Positions 1 to 8,790 of a stretch of DNA of 47,938 bases are shown here, in pieces (position 1 is the first letter of the stretch; every line of letters starts with the position of its first letter). The notes below the pieces were generated by a model. That model ran no database searches. It saw only the letters and a list, made by a program, of their open reading frames with translations, and had not been told where the DNA came from. The stretch lies in contig CADAND010000013.1 in NCBI GenBank assembly GCA_902789245.1, positions 1-47,938 on the forward strand, written 5' to 3'. This DNA comes from an uncultured Bacteroidia bacterium (GTDB taxonomy: Bacteria; Bacteroidota; Bacteroidia; Bacteroidales; UBA932). The translations under genes and the position numbers were made by a program.

Positions 1-100
1 CTCTCGCAGCATTTTTCCTTGGGCGCGCTGCGATACGCGATACACTTTGTAGTTCATAAAAAGTTACCTTTTTTGGTAAACTTTTTTCAGGACGATACAT
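1..100. other. Window edge: possible gene end or start plus stem-loop
   Basis: The first bases are too few to call a gene. On the minus strand an ATG at 57 opens 19 codons to the edge (MNYKVYRVSQRAQGKMLRE). On the plus strand, frames ending at stops 48-50, 55-57 or 118-120 are equally open. Bases 57-87 form a stem-loop (AAAAAGTTACC, six T, GGTAAACTTTTTT) with a T run in the plus direction. That would suit the terminator of a plus-strand gene ending at about 57, convergent with glnS. I cannot decide between the readings and assign no function. Confidence 0.3.
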
Positions 101-103
101 GTC

Positions 104-214
104 TTGTGAGCTGCAAGTAACTGTTTTTCAGTAGATTATATAATTATACTCCCCCAAAATTAGGGGGAGTATAATTACTTATTTTATTGATTTTTAATCA
201 GTTGCACCTCACAA
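104..214. repeat. 111-bp symmetric palindromic element, copy 1
   Basis: The outer arms are TTGTGAGCTGCAA (from 104) and its near-complement ending at 214. The centre is a perfect 15-bp stem (141-155 with 163-177, core ATACTCCCCC/GGGGGAGTAT) around a 7-nt loop. The hairpin centre (159) is exactly the centre of the element. It ends 7 bases before the glnS stop codon. The GC-rich stem flanked by A/T runs should work as a terminator for glnS, possibly in both directions. The other copies are at 13580 and 18666. Confidence 0.8.
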
Positions 215-221
215 CGGAAAG

Positions 222-1877
<1,656 letters not shown>

Positions 1878-1891
1878 AAGTCTCTATTCTC

Positions 1892-1928
1892 TTGAACGCG
1901 CAAAATTACGAATAAATCCGTAAATTTG
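1892..1928. promoter_or_regulatory. Divergent promoters of glnS and yicC
   Basis: TAATTTTG read on the minus strand (plus bases 1901-1908) lies 23 nt before the glnS start. TAAATTTG at 1921-1928 on the plus strand lies 23 nt before the yicC start. Both fit the Bacteroidota -7 box TAnnTTTG. The -33 boxes are not clear. Confidence 0.6.
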
Positions 1929-1951
1929 CGAAGCAAAAAAGAAACCTGCAG

Positions 1952-2827
1952 ATGATTAAGTCCATGACCGGCTACGGCAAAGGTATCGCCGAGCTTTCCA
2001 CCGGGCGTCTCACGCTCGAAATACGCACCCTGAACGGCAAGAATTGCGACATCAATATCAAATCTTCCCTCCTGCCCAAAGACAAGGAGCTGGAGGTCCG
2101 TAAAACCCTCTCCGATGTGCTTCAGCGCGGTACGGTGGACCTCCTGCTGAATTTTGAACCGAAGGCCGGTGCAGCTGCACGCCAGATCGATGCGGCGCTG
2201 GTGGAGAACTATTTCCGCCAGATCCACGCCATCGGATGCAAGGTCGGGATTGCGATGCCGAAGGAGGAGTATCTGGAGGCGATCCTCCGCTTCCCGGATG
2301 TGTTCGAGGGCGGGAAGCAGGACACGGTCCCCGAGGAGGAGTGGCCGAAGGTGCAGGCTGCGCTGCAGGAGGCCCTCTCCGCGCTGGACGCTTTCCGCAG
2401 CCGCGAGGGCGCCGCGCTCTACGCCGACGTGACCGGCCGCGTGAAGACCATCCTCTCCCTCTACGACGAGGTCGAGAGCCACGAGGCGGAGCGCCTGCAG
2501 ACGGTGCGCGAGCGCATCCTCAAGGCTGCCGAGGACCTGCAGGTCAAGCTGGACAAGGAGCGCTTCGAGCAGGAGATGATCTTCTATCTGGAGAAGCTGG
2601 ACATCAACGAGGAGAAGGTCCGTCTGCGCCAGCACTGCAAGTACTTCATGGACACGATTGACGGCGAGGCCTGTCCGGGCCGCAAGCTGGGTTTCATCAT
2701 CCAGGAGATGGGCCGGGAGATCAACACCACCGGCTCGAAGGCCAACCATGCCGAGATCCAGAAGCTCGTCGTCCGGATGAAGGACGAGCTCGAGAAGATC
2801 CGCGAGCAGTCGATGAATATCCTGTAA
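1952..2827 (+). CDS. yicC: YicC/YloC family endoribonuclease-like protein
   Basis: The 291-residue protein has the YicC N-terminus (IKSMTGYGKG) and the C-terminal DUF1732 block, with GRKLGFIIQEMGREINTTGSK near residue 245 followed by KDELEKIREQ at the end. E. coli YicC is linked to RNA turnover and has been described as an endoribonuclease, which is family knowledge rather than something visible here. Length is normal. In many relatives gmk follows directly; here the next kilobase is repeat DNA with no gene. The stop codon is itself the first bases of a duplicated repeat segment (CTGTAAC at 2822 and again at 3394). Confidence 0.92.
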   Translation: MIKSMTGYGKGIAELSTGRLTLEIRTLNGKNCDINIKSSLLPKDKELEVRKTLSDVLQRGTVDLLLNFEPKAGAAARQIDAALVENYFRQIHAIGCKVGIAMPKEEYLEAILRFPDVFEGGKQDTVPEEEWPKVQAALQEALSALDAFRSREGAALYADVTGRVKTILSLYDEVESHEAERLQTVRERILKAAEDLQVKLDKERFEQEMIFYLEKLDINEEKVRLRQHCKYFMDTIDGEACPGRKLGFIIQEMGREINTTGSKANHAEIQKLVVRMKDELEKIREQSMNIL

Positions 2828-2884
2828 CTGTTTAAGGCTTACTCTGTTCCGGAATCCGGGCAACTTGGTCTGGGGCGATGGGGT

Positions 2885-2983
2885 GCCGGGACGGCAGCTG
2901 CCCCTGCTCCGCTATCGGGCTCCGCTTCGCTACGCCCGACCCTGTCCGGGTGAACGGCTTCGCAGGGGCACTGCCGCTCCCGG
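2885..2983. repeat. Large hairpin element R1, copy a
   Basis: The left arm starts GCCGGGACGGCAGCTGCC and the imperfect right arm ends CACTGCCGCTCCCGG. Between them is an inner hairpin around CGGGCTCCGCTTCGCTACGC. It is nearly identical in its interior to copy b at 3452, but the arms have drifted apart. Confidence 0.75.
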
Positions 2984-3081
2984 TGTCCCGGTTTTTGTCC
3001 CGGAAGGAGCATTTTACCCCCTGTTTTGCTTCTAACGGGAAAGATTTTGGGACGCGGGGAGCGGGACGGAACGGTGTACAG

Positions 3082-3163
3082 CCGGGAGCAGAAAGGCCGG
3101 TATTTGCTCCCGGAAGTCGAAATAATCGTGTTCCGGGAGCGCTGAAGGCCCTCTCCGCTCCCG
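3082..3163. repeat. 51-bp tandem palindrome, intergenic array
   Basis: Two units start at 3082 and 3133, exactly 51 bp apart. Each is a hairpin CCGGGAGC...GCTCCCGG with GGCC in the loop; the stems are 3082-3089/3106-3113 and 3133-3141/3155-3163. Read on the minus strand the units give PGAERAFSAPG and PGANTGLSAPG, matching the 17-residue repeat translated inside the methyltransferase gene (15260-15411). A more diverged third unit may lie at about 3000-3060. Confidence 0.75.
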
Positions 3164-3202
3164 GCCCTGCTGTCAGGAGACGCTTCACTGACGCCCTACC
3201 CT

Positions 3203-3338
3203 GTCATCCTGAGCACAGCGAAGGATCTTGACCTGCCCGCACCGCTCGTCATCCCCGACCAGATCGGGGATCTCATAGTCATTCCGGGCTTGACCCGGAA
3301 TCTCCTGCCTGTCATGCCCGGCTCCGACCGGGCATCTC
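3203..3338. repeat. Array of four GTCAT...ATCT hairpin units
   Basis: Four short units lie at 3203-3227, 3248-3274, 3278-3304 and 3311-3338. Each opens with GTCAT and closes with ATCT or ATCTC. The last three enclose a 6-8-bp stem such as ATTCCGGG/CCCGGAAT. The stem sequence differs between units while the borders are kept. Related units occur at 26873, at 28199 and inside the PriA-like gene (41044-41112). Similar palindromes are known as REP-like intergenic repeats in many bacteria. Confidence 0.75.
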
Positions 3339-3345
3339 CCAATCC

Positions 3346-3400
3346 GTAACAGAAATCGGGCAGATTCTGTCCCAGAATCACGAATTTCCGATTCTGTAAC
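3346..3400. repeat. Nested stem-loop
   Basis: The outer arms GTAACAGAAATCGG (from 3346) and CCGATTCTGTAAC (to 3400) pair with one bulge and one mismatch. Inside, GATTCTG and CAGAATC (3363-3369 with 3373-3379) form a perfect 7-bp hairpin with a 3-nt loop. Confidence 0.55.
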
Positions 3401-3451
3401 AGTTTTAAGGCTGATTCTGTTCCGGAATCCGGGCCACTTGGTTGGGAGGGT

Positions 3452-3552
3452 GCCGGGACGGCAGCTGCCCCTGCTCCGCTATCGGGCTCCGCTTCGCTCA
3501 CGCCCGACCCTGCCCGGGTGAACGGCTTCGCAGGGGCAGCTGCCGTCCCGGC
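3452..3552. repeat. Large hairpin element R1, copy b, perfect 23-bp arms
   Basis: Bases 3452-3474 and 3530-3552 are perfect inverted repeats of 23 bp (arm starts GCCGGGACGGCAGCTGCC). They enclose 55 bases with an internal CGGGC...GCCCG hairpin, so a folded strand would be branched. A third, partial copy (right part only) follows at 3556-3628. Confidence 0.8.
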
Positions 3553-3555
3553 TCT

Positions 3556-3628
3556 GCTGTCAGGAGACGCTTCGCTACGCCCGACCCTGTCCGGGTGAAC
3601 GGCTTTGCAGGGGCACTGCCGCTCCCGG
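3556..3628. repeat. Partial copy of element R1 (copy c)
   Basis: This segment shares the interior and right arm of copies a and b (CGCTTCGCTACGCCCGAC through CACTGCCGCTCCCGG) but lacks their left arm. It is preceded by CTGCTGTCAGGAGACGCTTC, which also occurs at about 3168-3187. Confidence 0.65.
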
Positions 3629-3680
3629 CCCCACGGGATTCAGCCCGGATAGTCTTTTTCAGACAGTGCACAGATACCGT

Positions 3681-3734
3681 TTTGTCGCTAATTCACAAAT
3701 AAATCCCTATATTTGTCCTGTCCCCTCGGGGACA
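3681..3734 (+). promoter_or_regulatory. Promoter and early leader hairpin of the lipoprotein gene
   Basis: TATATTTG at 3708-3715 is a good -7 box, with TTTG at 3681-3684 as a possible -33 box (23-nt spacing). Just downstream, TGTCCCC (3719-3725) and GGGGACA (3728-3734) form a perfect 7-bp hairpin with a 2-nt loop at the likely 5' end of the RNA. Confidence 0.5.
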
Positions 3735-3743
3735 AACATATTG

Positions 3744-3815
3744 ATGAAAGTGTTTTCGCTTTTATCCTTGAAGAGAAATCAATGCATTCGTCTGCTGGAG
3801 CCTCTCTTCAGATAA
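3744..3815 (+). CDS. Possible 23-codon leader peptide
   Basis: An ATG at 3744 opens 23 codons ending in TAA (peptide MKVFSLLSLKRNQCIRLLEP then LFR), inside the 165-nt leader of the lipoprotein gene. The end of this frame overlaps the left arm (3797-3804, GGAGCCTC) of a stem whose right arm is 3849-3856. Translation would therefore disturb that stem. No strong ribosome-binding site is visible. It may be chance. Confidence 0.2.
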   Translation: MKVFSLLSLKRNQCIRLLEPLFR

Positions 3816-3881
3816 ACGAAAAATGCTCCACACTTTCGTGTTGTAAATGAGGCTCCGGAGCAGGCCTGCCACATAACCACG

Positions 3882-4811
3882 ATGATGACACAAAAATACT
3901 GGGGACAGCTGGTCTGCGCAGCGCTCCTCCTTCTGCTGGGCGCCTGCCAGAAGCCGCCGCAGATCACAATGACTACACCGGCGACCATCGACTTGTCCGC
4001 TGACTGCAGCGGGACCATCACCTTCACCGCCAACCGCGACTGGACTGCCAACTGCCCGGACTCCTGGATCCATGTCTTTCCGGCCTCCGGTCCGATGTCC
4101 AAAGACCCTGTGACCGTCACGGTCCGTTGCGACGCCACCTATGAGGACCGTCGTGCCACGATCACCATCATGGCTGAAGATGCCGTCCAGACCGTTACTG
4201 TCATTCAGGAAGTGACTGAAACAGTAGATCTGGGCCTTTCCGTGAAATGGCGGGGCTGGAACTTGGGTGCGACGAGGCCGGAGGAATACGGAGATTATTA
4301 TGCCTGGGGTGAGGTTGCGGTTGAGAAAAAGGATAACTACTACTGGCCAACATATAAATGGTGTAATGGAGCCTCCAATAGGCTCACCAAGTATTGTCCT
4401 GCAGACAGAGGAAATTATTGGGACGGGACGGGTGCCCCGGATGGCAAGACCGTCCTCGATCCCGAAGACGACGCAGCGCACGTAGTCCTGGGCGGCAAGT
4501 GGCGCATGCCAACCGACGAAGAGTGGACCGAAATCAGAACCCAGTGTACTTGGACATGGACGACACTGAATGGCGTGAATGGCTACATCGTGGAGAGCAA
4601 GTCCAATGGCAACAGTATATTCCTTCCCGCTGCAGGATACCAACTCGGTACGAATCGCAGCTCTTTGGGTTCCTACGGCTACTATTGGTCTTCTTCCCTG
4701 GGTACGGACGAACCGAACAAAGCGTGGTACGTGTACTTCTATTCCGACCTTGTCAACAGGGGCTACGGCTACCGTTACGTCGGGTTTCCTGTCCGTCCCG
4801 TCACAGAATAA
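3882..4811 (+). CDS. BACON-like and FISUMP-domain lipoprotein
   Basis: This is a 309-residue cell-envelope lipoprotein. The signal peptide ends in lipobox LGAC with the lipidated cysteine at residue 22. Residues about 28-110 look like a BACON/Ig-like domain (TIDLSADCSGTITFTANRDW, then TVIQE). Residues about 115-309 are the Fibrobacter succinogenes major paralogous (FISUMP) type: VDLGLSVKW, GATRPEEYGDYYAWGE, GGKWRMPTDEEW, YYWSSS and FPVRPV. The ligand is unknown; BACON domains are usually tied to glycan or mucin contact, which is family knowledge. It stands alone after a structured 165-nt leader and converges on the ABC-F gene with a 4-base gap and no visible terminator. Confidence 0.85.
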   Translation: MMTQKYWGQLVCAALLLLLGACQKPPQITMTTPATIDLSADCSGTITFTANRDWTANCPDSWIHVFPASGPMSKDPVTVTVRCDATYEDRRATITIMAEDAVQTVTVIQEVTETVDLGLSVKWRGWNLGATRPEEYGDYYAWGEVAVEKKDNYYWPTYKWCNGASNRLTKYCPADRGNYWDGTGAPDGKTVLDPEDDAAHVVLGGKWRMPTDEEWTEIRTQCTWTWTTLNGVNGYIVESKSNGNSIFLPAAGYQLGTNRSSLGSYGYYWSSSLGTDEPNKAWYVYFYSDLVNRGYGYRYVGFPVRPVTE

Positions 4812-4815
4812 CCGT

Positions 4816-6684
4816 CTAGTCCGAGAGTTCCAGCCAGCGTTCTTCGCGCTGGCTGATTTCGTTCATCAGCGTCTGGATGCGCTCGGAGGCGGCCTGGAGC
4901 TCGGTGTAGGGGAGGGTGCCGGAGGACATCTTCGCTTCCAGTTCCGCCTTCTCAGCTTCCAGTTTTGGCAATTCCGCCTCAATCGCCTCCAACTCCCGTT
5001 GCTCCTTCCACGTCAGCTTTCTGGGCTTGCCGTGCGTGGGCGTTGTGGAAGCGGCGCCGGTGTTGCCTGACGGCGAAGCCTCAGCCGCAGCAGGATTCGC
5101 TCCGCCGAATCCGGTTCCCGCGTCAGCGGGAAGCGAGGATGGAAGGCGAGACGCAGGCACACCGGGCCGCTTGTTGGCAGAGGCAAGCCCTGTGCGACCT
5201 TTTTCCAGGTCGCGGACGTAGGCGCGGTACTCGGAGAAGGAGCCGATGAAGTCCTTGACGCGGCCCTGTCCGACGAAGACCAGCAGGTGGTCCGTGACGC
5301 GGTCGAGGAAGTGGCGGTCGTGGCTGACGACCAGCAGGCTGCCCTGGAATTCCCGCAGGTATTCCTCCAGGATGTTGAGCGTGACGATGTCCAGGTCGTT
5401 GGTGGGCTCGTCGAGGATGAGCAGATTCGGCTCCTGCAGCAGGATGGTCAGCAGGTAGAGCCGCCGACGCTCGCCGCCGGAGAGCCGCTCCACGCGCGTA
5501 GAGAGCATGTCGTGCGGGAAGAGGAAGCGGCTGAGCAGTCGCGTGTCGGGCACGATGTCCAGCACCGTCTCGCCCGGCCGGAACTCCATGCCCTCCTGGC
5601 GGTAATACCCGATCCGCAGCGTCTCGCCCCGGTCGATGAGGCCGCTGTCCGGTGCGATGGCCCCGGTCAACAGGTCCAGGAAGGTGCTCTTGCCCACGCC
5701 GTTGCGCCCCACGATGCCGACCTTGTCGCAGCGCTGGAAGTCGTAGGTGAAATCGCGCAGCATCGGGAGCCCCTCCCAGGAGTAATTGACCCCCTTGCAG
5801 TTGATGATCTTTCCGCCGAGGCGCGCGCTGCCGCCCACGCCCTCGAAGCTGACCTGCTGCGTGTGGTACACCTGCGCGGCGCGGTCCGCCAGCTCGTGGA
5901 AGGCGTCGATGCGGTACTGCGCCTTGCCCGTGCGGGCGCAGGGCGTGGCGCGGATCCACTCCAGCTCGCGGCGGAGCAGGTTGCGGACCTTGTCGGTCTC
6001 GGCGTTGTAGTGGGCGATGCGCTCGTCGCGCTTCTCCAGGTAGTTCTGGTAATTCCCCTTATAAATATAGACGGCGCCGTGGTCCAGCTCCATCACGGTG
6101 TTGCACACGCGGTCCAGGAAGTAGCGGTCGTGCGTGACCATCAGCAGCGTGCAGCGGCTGCGCTTTAGGTAGCTTTCGAGGAACTCGACCGCCTCGATGT
6201 CGAGGTGGTTCGTGGGCTCGTCGAGGATGAGGAAATCGGCCTGCAGGGCAAGCAGCTCGCTGAGCGCCACGCGTTTGACCTCGCCGCCGGAGAGCGCCGC
6301 CATGGGCTTGTCGAAGTCCGGCAGGCGGAAAGAGGTGAGGATTTCGCGCAGGCGCTGGCGGTAGTCGCGCAGTTCCTCATCGTGGAAGGAAGCGAGCGTG
6401 GGCGCGGCGTGGGTGAGGATCTGGGCCTCGATGCCCAGCGCGGGATCGTAGTCGTAATCCTGCTGCAGGAAGGCGATGCGGATGTCTTTCAAGAAGAGCA
6501 CTCGTCCGCCGGAGTCGGACTTGTCCTCGCCGGCGAGGATGCGCAGCAGGGAGGTCTTGCCCGTGCCGTTCGGCGCGATCAGGGCAATCTTGTCGCCTTC
6601 GTTGATGTTGAAGCCGATGTGCTCGAAAAGGATCTTGGGGCCGTACGCCTTGGAGATGTTCTCGATCTGCAGGTAGCTGGGCAT
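4816..6684 (-). CDS. ABC-F family ATPase (Uup-like)
   Basis: A soluble 622-residue protein with two ABC ATPase domains and no membrane segments, as in ribosome-associated ABC-F proteins. Domain 1 has Walker A APNGTGKTS (about 37-45), signature LSGGEVKR and Walker B LILDEPTNHLD. Domain 2 has GRNGVGKST, LSGGERRR and LLILDEPTNDLD. The C-terminus (about 550-622) is a charged coiled coil, as in Uup. Before it lies a low-complexity linker rich in Ala, Gly, Pro and Ser whose DNA (5093-5132) holds two perfect hairpins. It starts one base after the ROK gene stop, so the two are probably one transcript. The subtype (Uup, EttA or resistance-type) cannot be fixed from sequence alone. Confidence 0.9.
   Translation of the reverse strand: MPSYLQIENISKAYGPKILFEHIGFNINEGDKIALIAPNGTGKTSLLRILAGEDKSDSGGRVLFLKDIRIAFLQQDYDYDPALGIEAQILTHAAPTLASFHDEELRDYRQRLREILTSFRLPDFDKPMAALSGGEVKRVALSELLALQADFLILDEPTNHLDIEAVEFLESYLKRSRCTLLMVTHDRYFLDRVCNTVMELDHGAVYIYKGNYQNYLEKRDERIAHYNAETDKVRNLLRRELEWIRATPCARTGKAQYRIDAFHELADRAAQVYHTQQVSFEGVGGSARLGGKIINCKGVNYSWEGLPMLRDFTYDFQRCDKVGIVGRNGVGKSTFLDLLTGAIAPDSGLIDRGETLRIGYYRQEGMEFRPGETVLDIVPDTRLLSRFLFPHDMLSTRVERLSGGERRRLYLLTILLQEPNLLILDEPTNDLDIVTLNILEEYLREFQGSLLVVSHDRHFLDRVTDHLLVFVGQGRVKDFIGSFSEYRAYVRDLEKGRTGLASANKRPGVPASRLPSSLPADAGTGFGGANPAAAEASPSGNTGAASTTPTHGKPRKLTWKEQRELEAIEAELPKLEAEKAELEAKMSSGTLPYTELQAASERIQTLMNEISQREERWLELSD
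5093..5132. repeat. Paired hairpins inside the ABC-F linker
   Basis: GGATTCG (5093-5099) pairs with CGAATCC (5106-5112), and TTCCCGC (5115-5121) pairs with GCGGGAA (5126-5132). Both are perfect 7-bp stems and are translated as part of the flexible linker (PADAGTGFGGANP). They resemble the palindromic insertions of the methyltransferase gene. Confidence 0.5.
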
Positions 6685-6685
6685 A

Positions 6686-7888
6686 CTACATCAGGCCCAG
6701 CACGCGGGAGCGGGAGAGCAGGCAGTCGCCCACGGACGCGGCCTTGCGGCCCAGCTGCGAGAGGACGAGGGTCGTGTCGGCGGAGACGCGCGGCAGGGAG
6801 AGGCGGTTCACCGCCGTCTTGATCGGGAGCAGGAGGTAATCCTTGCCGACGATCAGGCGGCCGCCGATCACCACGAGGCCCGGGTTGAAGACGTTCAGCA
6901 CGCCGGAGATGCCGCGGCCGAGCGTGTCGCCGATCTGGCCGATGGCGTCGATGGCGAGCACGTCGCCCTCCTCGACGGCGCGCAGGATCTCGTCCAGCTC
7001 CACGTCGCCCTTGGTGTTATAGGTGTCGGCCATCGAAGAGGCCTGGCCCTTCTTGAGTTTCTCGATGATCATGCGGTGCAGCGCCGAGCCGGACGCGCCC
7101 GTCTCGAGGCAGCCGACCTTGCCGCAGCGGCAGATGATGTCGTTGTCCAGGACGGGGAAGTGCCCCAGCTCGCCGGAGTAGCCGGACTTGCCGTAGTAGA
7201 GCTTGCCGTCCATGATGATGCCCATGCCGAGGCCCCAGCTGACGTTGATGAAGATCATGTCGCGGTCGGCCTTCTTGCCGAGTGACATGAATTCGCCGTA
7301 CGCCATGGCGCGGGAGTCGTTCTCGATCGTGACGGGAACGTTGAATTCCTTCTGGAAGATGCTGCCCAGGGGAAGGTCGTCGCTGACGAAGTAGGTGAGA
7401 CTGTAGCCCTTCTCGGGGTTGACGCGGCCGGAGAGGCTCACGCCCACGCCGAGGACCTTGATCCAGGGAATGCCGCTCTTGATGACCTCGTCCATGACCA
7501 TGCGGCACATGGTGCGGAAGGAGTTCTCGTTGGCCACGAGCACGAACTCGATGTCCTGGATATAGGAAATGACCTTGCCCTTGAAGTCGCTGATGGCAAT
7601 ATGGAAATGGTGACGCGCCACGTCCACGCCCACGAAATAACCGGCATCCGGGTTGAGGCCGTACACGCTGGGGCGACGGCCGCCGGAGGTGCCCACCTTG
7701 CCCTCGTCCTTGAGGTAATCCTCATCGATGAGCTCGGTGACGAACTTGGTGATCGTGGGGACACTGATTCCCAACGCACGGCTGAAATCTGCTATACTGT
7801 AGTTGTTGTGCGTGATGCACAGGCGCAAGATTTCCCGCTTCACAGTGGCACTCTTGCTGGTGGAGTCGTTGAGAAAAGAAGTTGTCAT
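6686..7888 (-). CDS. ROK family transcriptional regulator (NagC/Mlc-like)
   Basis: The 400-residue protein has an N-terminal winged helix-turn-helix (about 15-75; YSIADFSRALGISVPTITKF) joined to a ROK sugar-kinase-like domain. The ROK zinc motif reads CRCGKVGCLE. The glycine-rich ATP-site region is present (FVGVDVARHHFHIAISD), but proteins of this size act as sugar-responsive repressors rather than kinases. The linked sugar is unknown, since no sugar operon is adjacent. It leads the ROK to ABC-F transcript and diverges from the HAMP-like/trkH operon across a 77-base region with a promoter on each strand. Confidence 0.9.
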   Translation of the reverse strand: MTTSFLNDSTSKSATVKREILRLCITHNNYSIADFSRALGISVPTITKFVTELIDEDYLKDEGKVGTSGGRRPSVYGLNPDAGYFVGVDVARHHFHIAISDFKGKVISYIQDIEFVLVANENSFRTMCRMVMDEVIKSGIPWIKVLGVGVSLSGRVNPEKGYSLTYFVSDDLPLGSIFQKEFNVPVTIENDSRAMAYGEFMSLGKKADRDMIFINVSWGLGMGIIMDGKLYYGKSGYSGELGHFPVLDNDIICRCGKVGCLETGASGSALHRMIIEKLKKGQASSMADTYNTKGDVELDEILRAVEEGDVLAIDAIGQIGDTLGRGISGVLNVFNPGLVVIGGRLIVGKDYLLLPIKTAVNRLSLPRVSADTTLVLSQLGRKAASVGDCLLSRSRVLGLM

Positions 7889-7912
7889 GGCGGTTCTATT
7901 GTACAGTCAGTG

Positions 7913-7940
7913 CAAAAATATAAAATTTTCCTTATATTTG
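7913..7940. promoter_or_regulatory. Divergent promoters: ROK gene and trkH operon
   Basis: TATTTTTG on the minus strand (plus bases 7913-7920) is 24 nt before the ROK start. TATATTTG on the plus strand (7933-7940) is 25 nt before the start at 7966. Being so close, one bound repressor could affect both. Confidence 0.6.
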
Positions 7941-7965
7941 TCATTATTTTTGAAGAAATTTAATA

Positions 7966-8790
7966 ATGGCGTTCGGAAAATTCTTCAAACGGGCCCGGGA
8001 AAAGCGCCTGTCGATGCGTACGAAACTCATCCTGAGCCTTTCGTCTATCGCCGTCATCCTGCTCGTCTCCCTGTCGATTTCCGTGATGGAGTATTCCGGG
8101 ATGAGCGACTACGTGTCGGACCTCATCGCGGACGATATCAGCAGCATCAACGTGGCCAACCGCCTGGCCGACATGAGCAATACCTACAACCTGCAGATCC
8201 TCGAAGTGATCGGCGACGAGACCTCCGTGCGGGTGCCTTCCTTCGACGACGAATACTTCAAGTCCCACTGCGACTCGCTCCGTTCGAGCGTCCCGTCCAA
8301 CCAGGTCAAGCCGCTGGCGGACTCGGTGATGTATTCCTATTCCGCGTACATGCTGACTTCCCTGGAGCTGGAAGACGTCCTCCAGTCGGATTTCATCGAC
8401 TCGCGTTCCTGGTATTTCGAGCGGCTGCAGCCGCGCTACGACCGCCTGCGCACCGACCTCGGCGCCCTGTCGGAGGCCATCTACCAGGACCTGGCGAAGA
8501 ACTCCGCCACCTTCGAGGGCGGCTTCTACCGGAGTATCATTCCGGGCATCGTGGCGGTGGGCGTGGGCCTGCTGCTGGTCGTGATGCTGCTCTCCTTCCT
8601 GCTCGCATTCTATGTGAATCCGCTTTACCGGATGCTGGACGGGCTGGACGCCTACCGGTCCCGGGACAAGAAATACAGCGTCAAGTTCGACGGTGACGAC
8701 CAACTCGCGCAGCTCAACGAGGGCATCTCCGAGCTGGCCAACGAGAACCGGCAGCTCCGCAGCCGGATCAAGACCATGGGCAAGAAATGA
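7966..8790 (+). CDS. Two-TM membrane protein with HAMP-like tail
   Basis: The 274-residue protein has a basic start (FKRAREKRLSMRTK), TM1 at about 20-42, an extracytoplasmic helical domain of about 140 residues and TM2 at about 188-213. A short cytoplasmic tail follows with a HAMP-like pattern (NPLYRMLDGLDAY, DDQLAQLNEGISELANENRQLRSRI). This is the input half of a sensor kinase or chemoreceptor, but it stops after the HAMP-like part with no kinase, cyclase or signalling domain. The last four bases overlap trkH (ATGA), so it is probably translationally coupled to the potassium channel. I infer a regulatory or assembly role with TrkH; no family name is recognised. Confidence 0.7.
   Translation: MAFGKFFKRAREKRLSMRTKLILSLSSIAVILLVSLSISVMEYSGMSDYVSDLIADDISSINVANRLADMSNTYNLQILEVIGDETSVRVPSFDDEYFKSHCDSLRSSVPSNQVKPLADSVMYSYSAYMLTSLELEDVLQSDFIDSRSWYFERLQPRYDRLRTDLGALSEAIYQDLAKNSATFEGGFYRSIIPGIVAVGVGLLLVVMLLSFLLAFYVNPLYRMLDGLDAYRSRDKKYSVKFDGDDQLAQLNEGISELANENRQLRSRIKTMGKK

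Larger units (their letters stand above)
2822..3640. repeat. Gene-free cluster of palindromic repeats
   Basis: About 1.05 kb between yicC and the lipoprotein gene (2828-3881) holds no credible gene. From 2822 to 3640 it is a mosaic of palindromes. Two diverged copies of one segment begin CTGTAAC...TTCCGGAATCCGGG (2822 and 3394), each leading into a large hairpin element. Between them are 51-bp palindromes (3082-3163), an array of four short hairpins (3203-3338) and a nested stem-loop (3346-3400). The short open frames here are translated repeats. The remainder, 3641-3881, holds a promoter and leader. Confidence 0.85.

Noticed and set aside
2832-3501. Short open frames in the repeat cluster after yicC
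   Set aside because: They are translations of palindromic repeats, appear on both strands and lack ribosome-binding or domain evidence.
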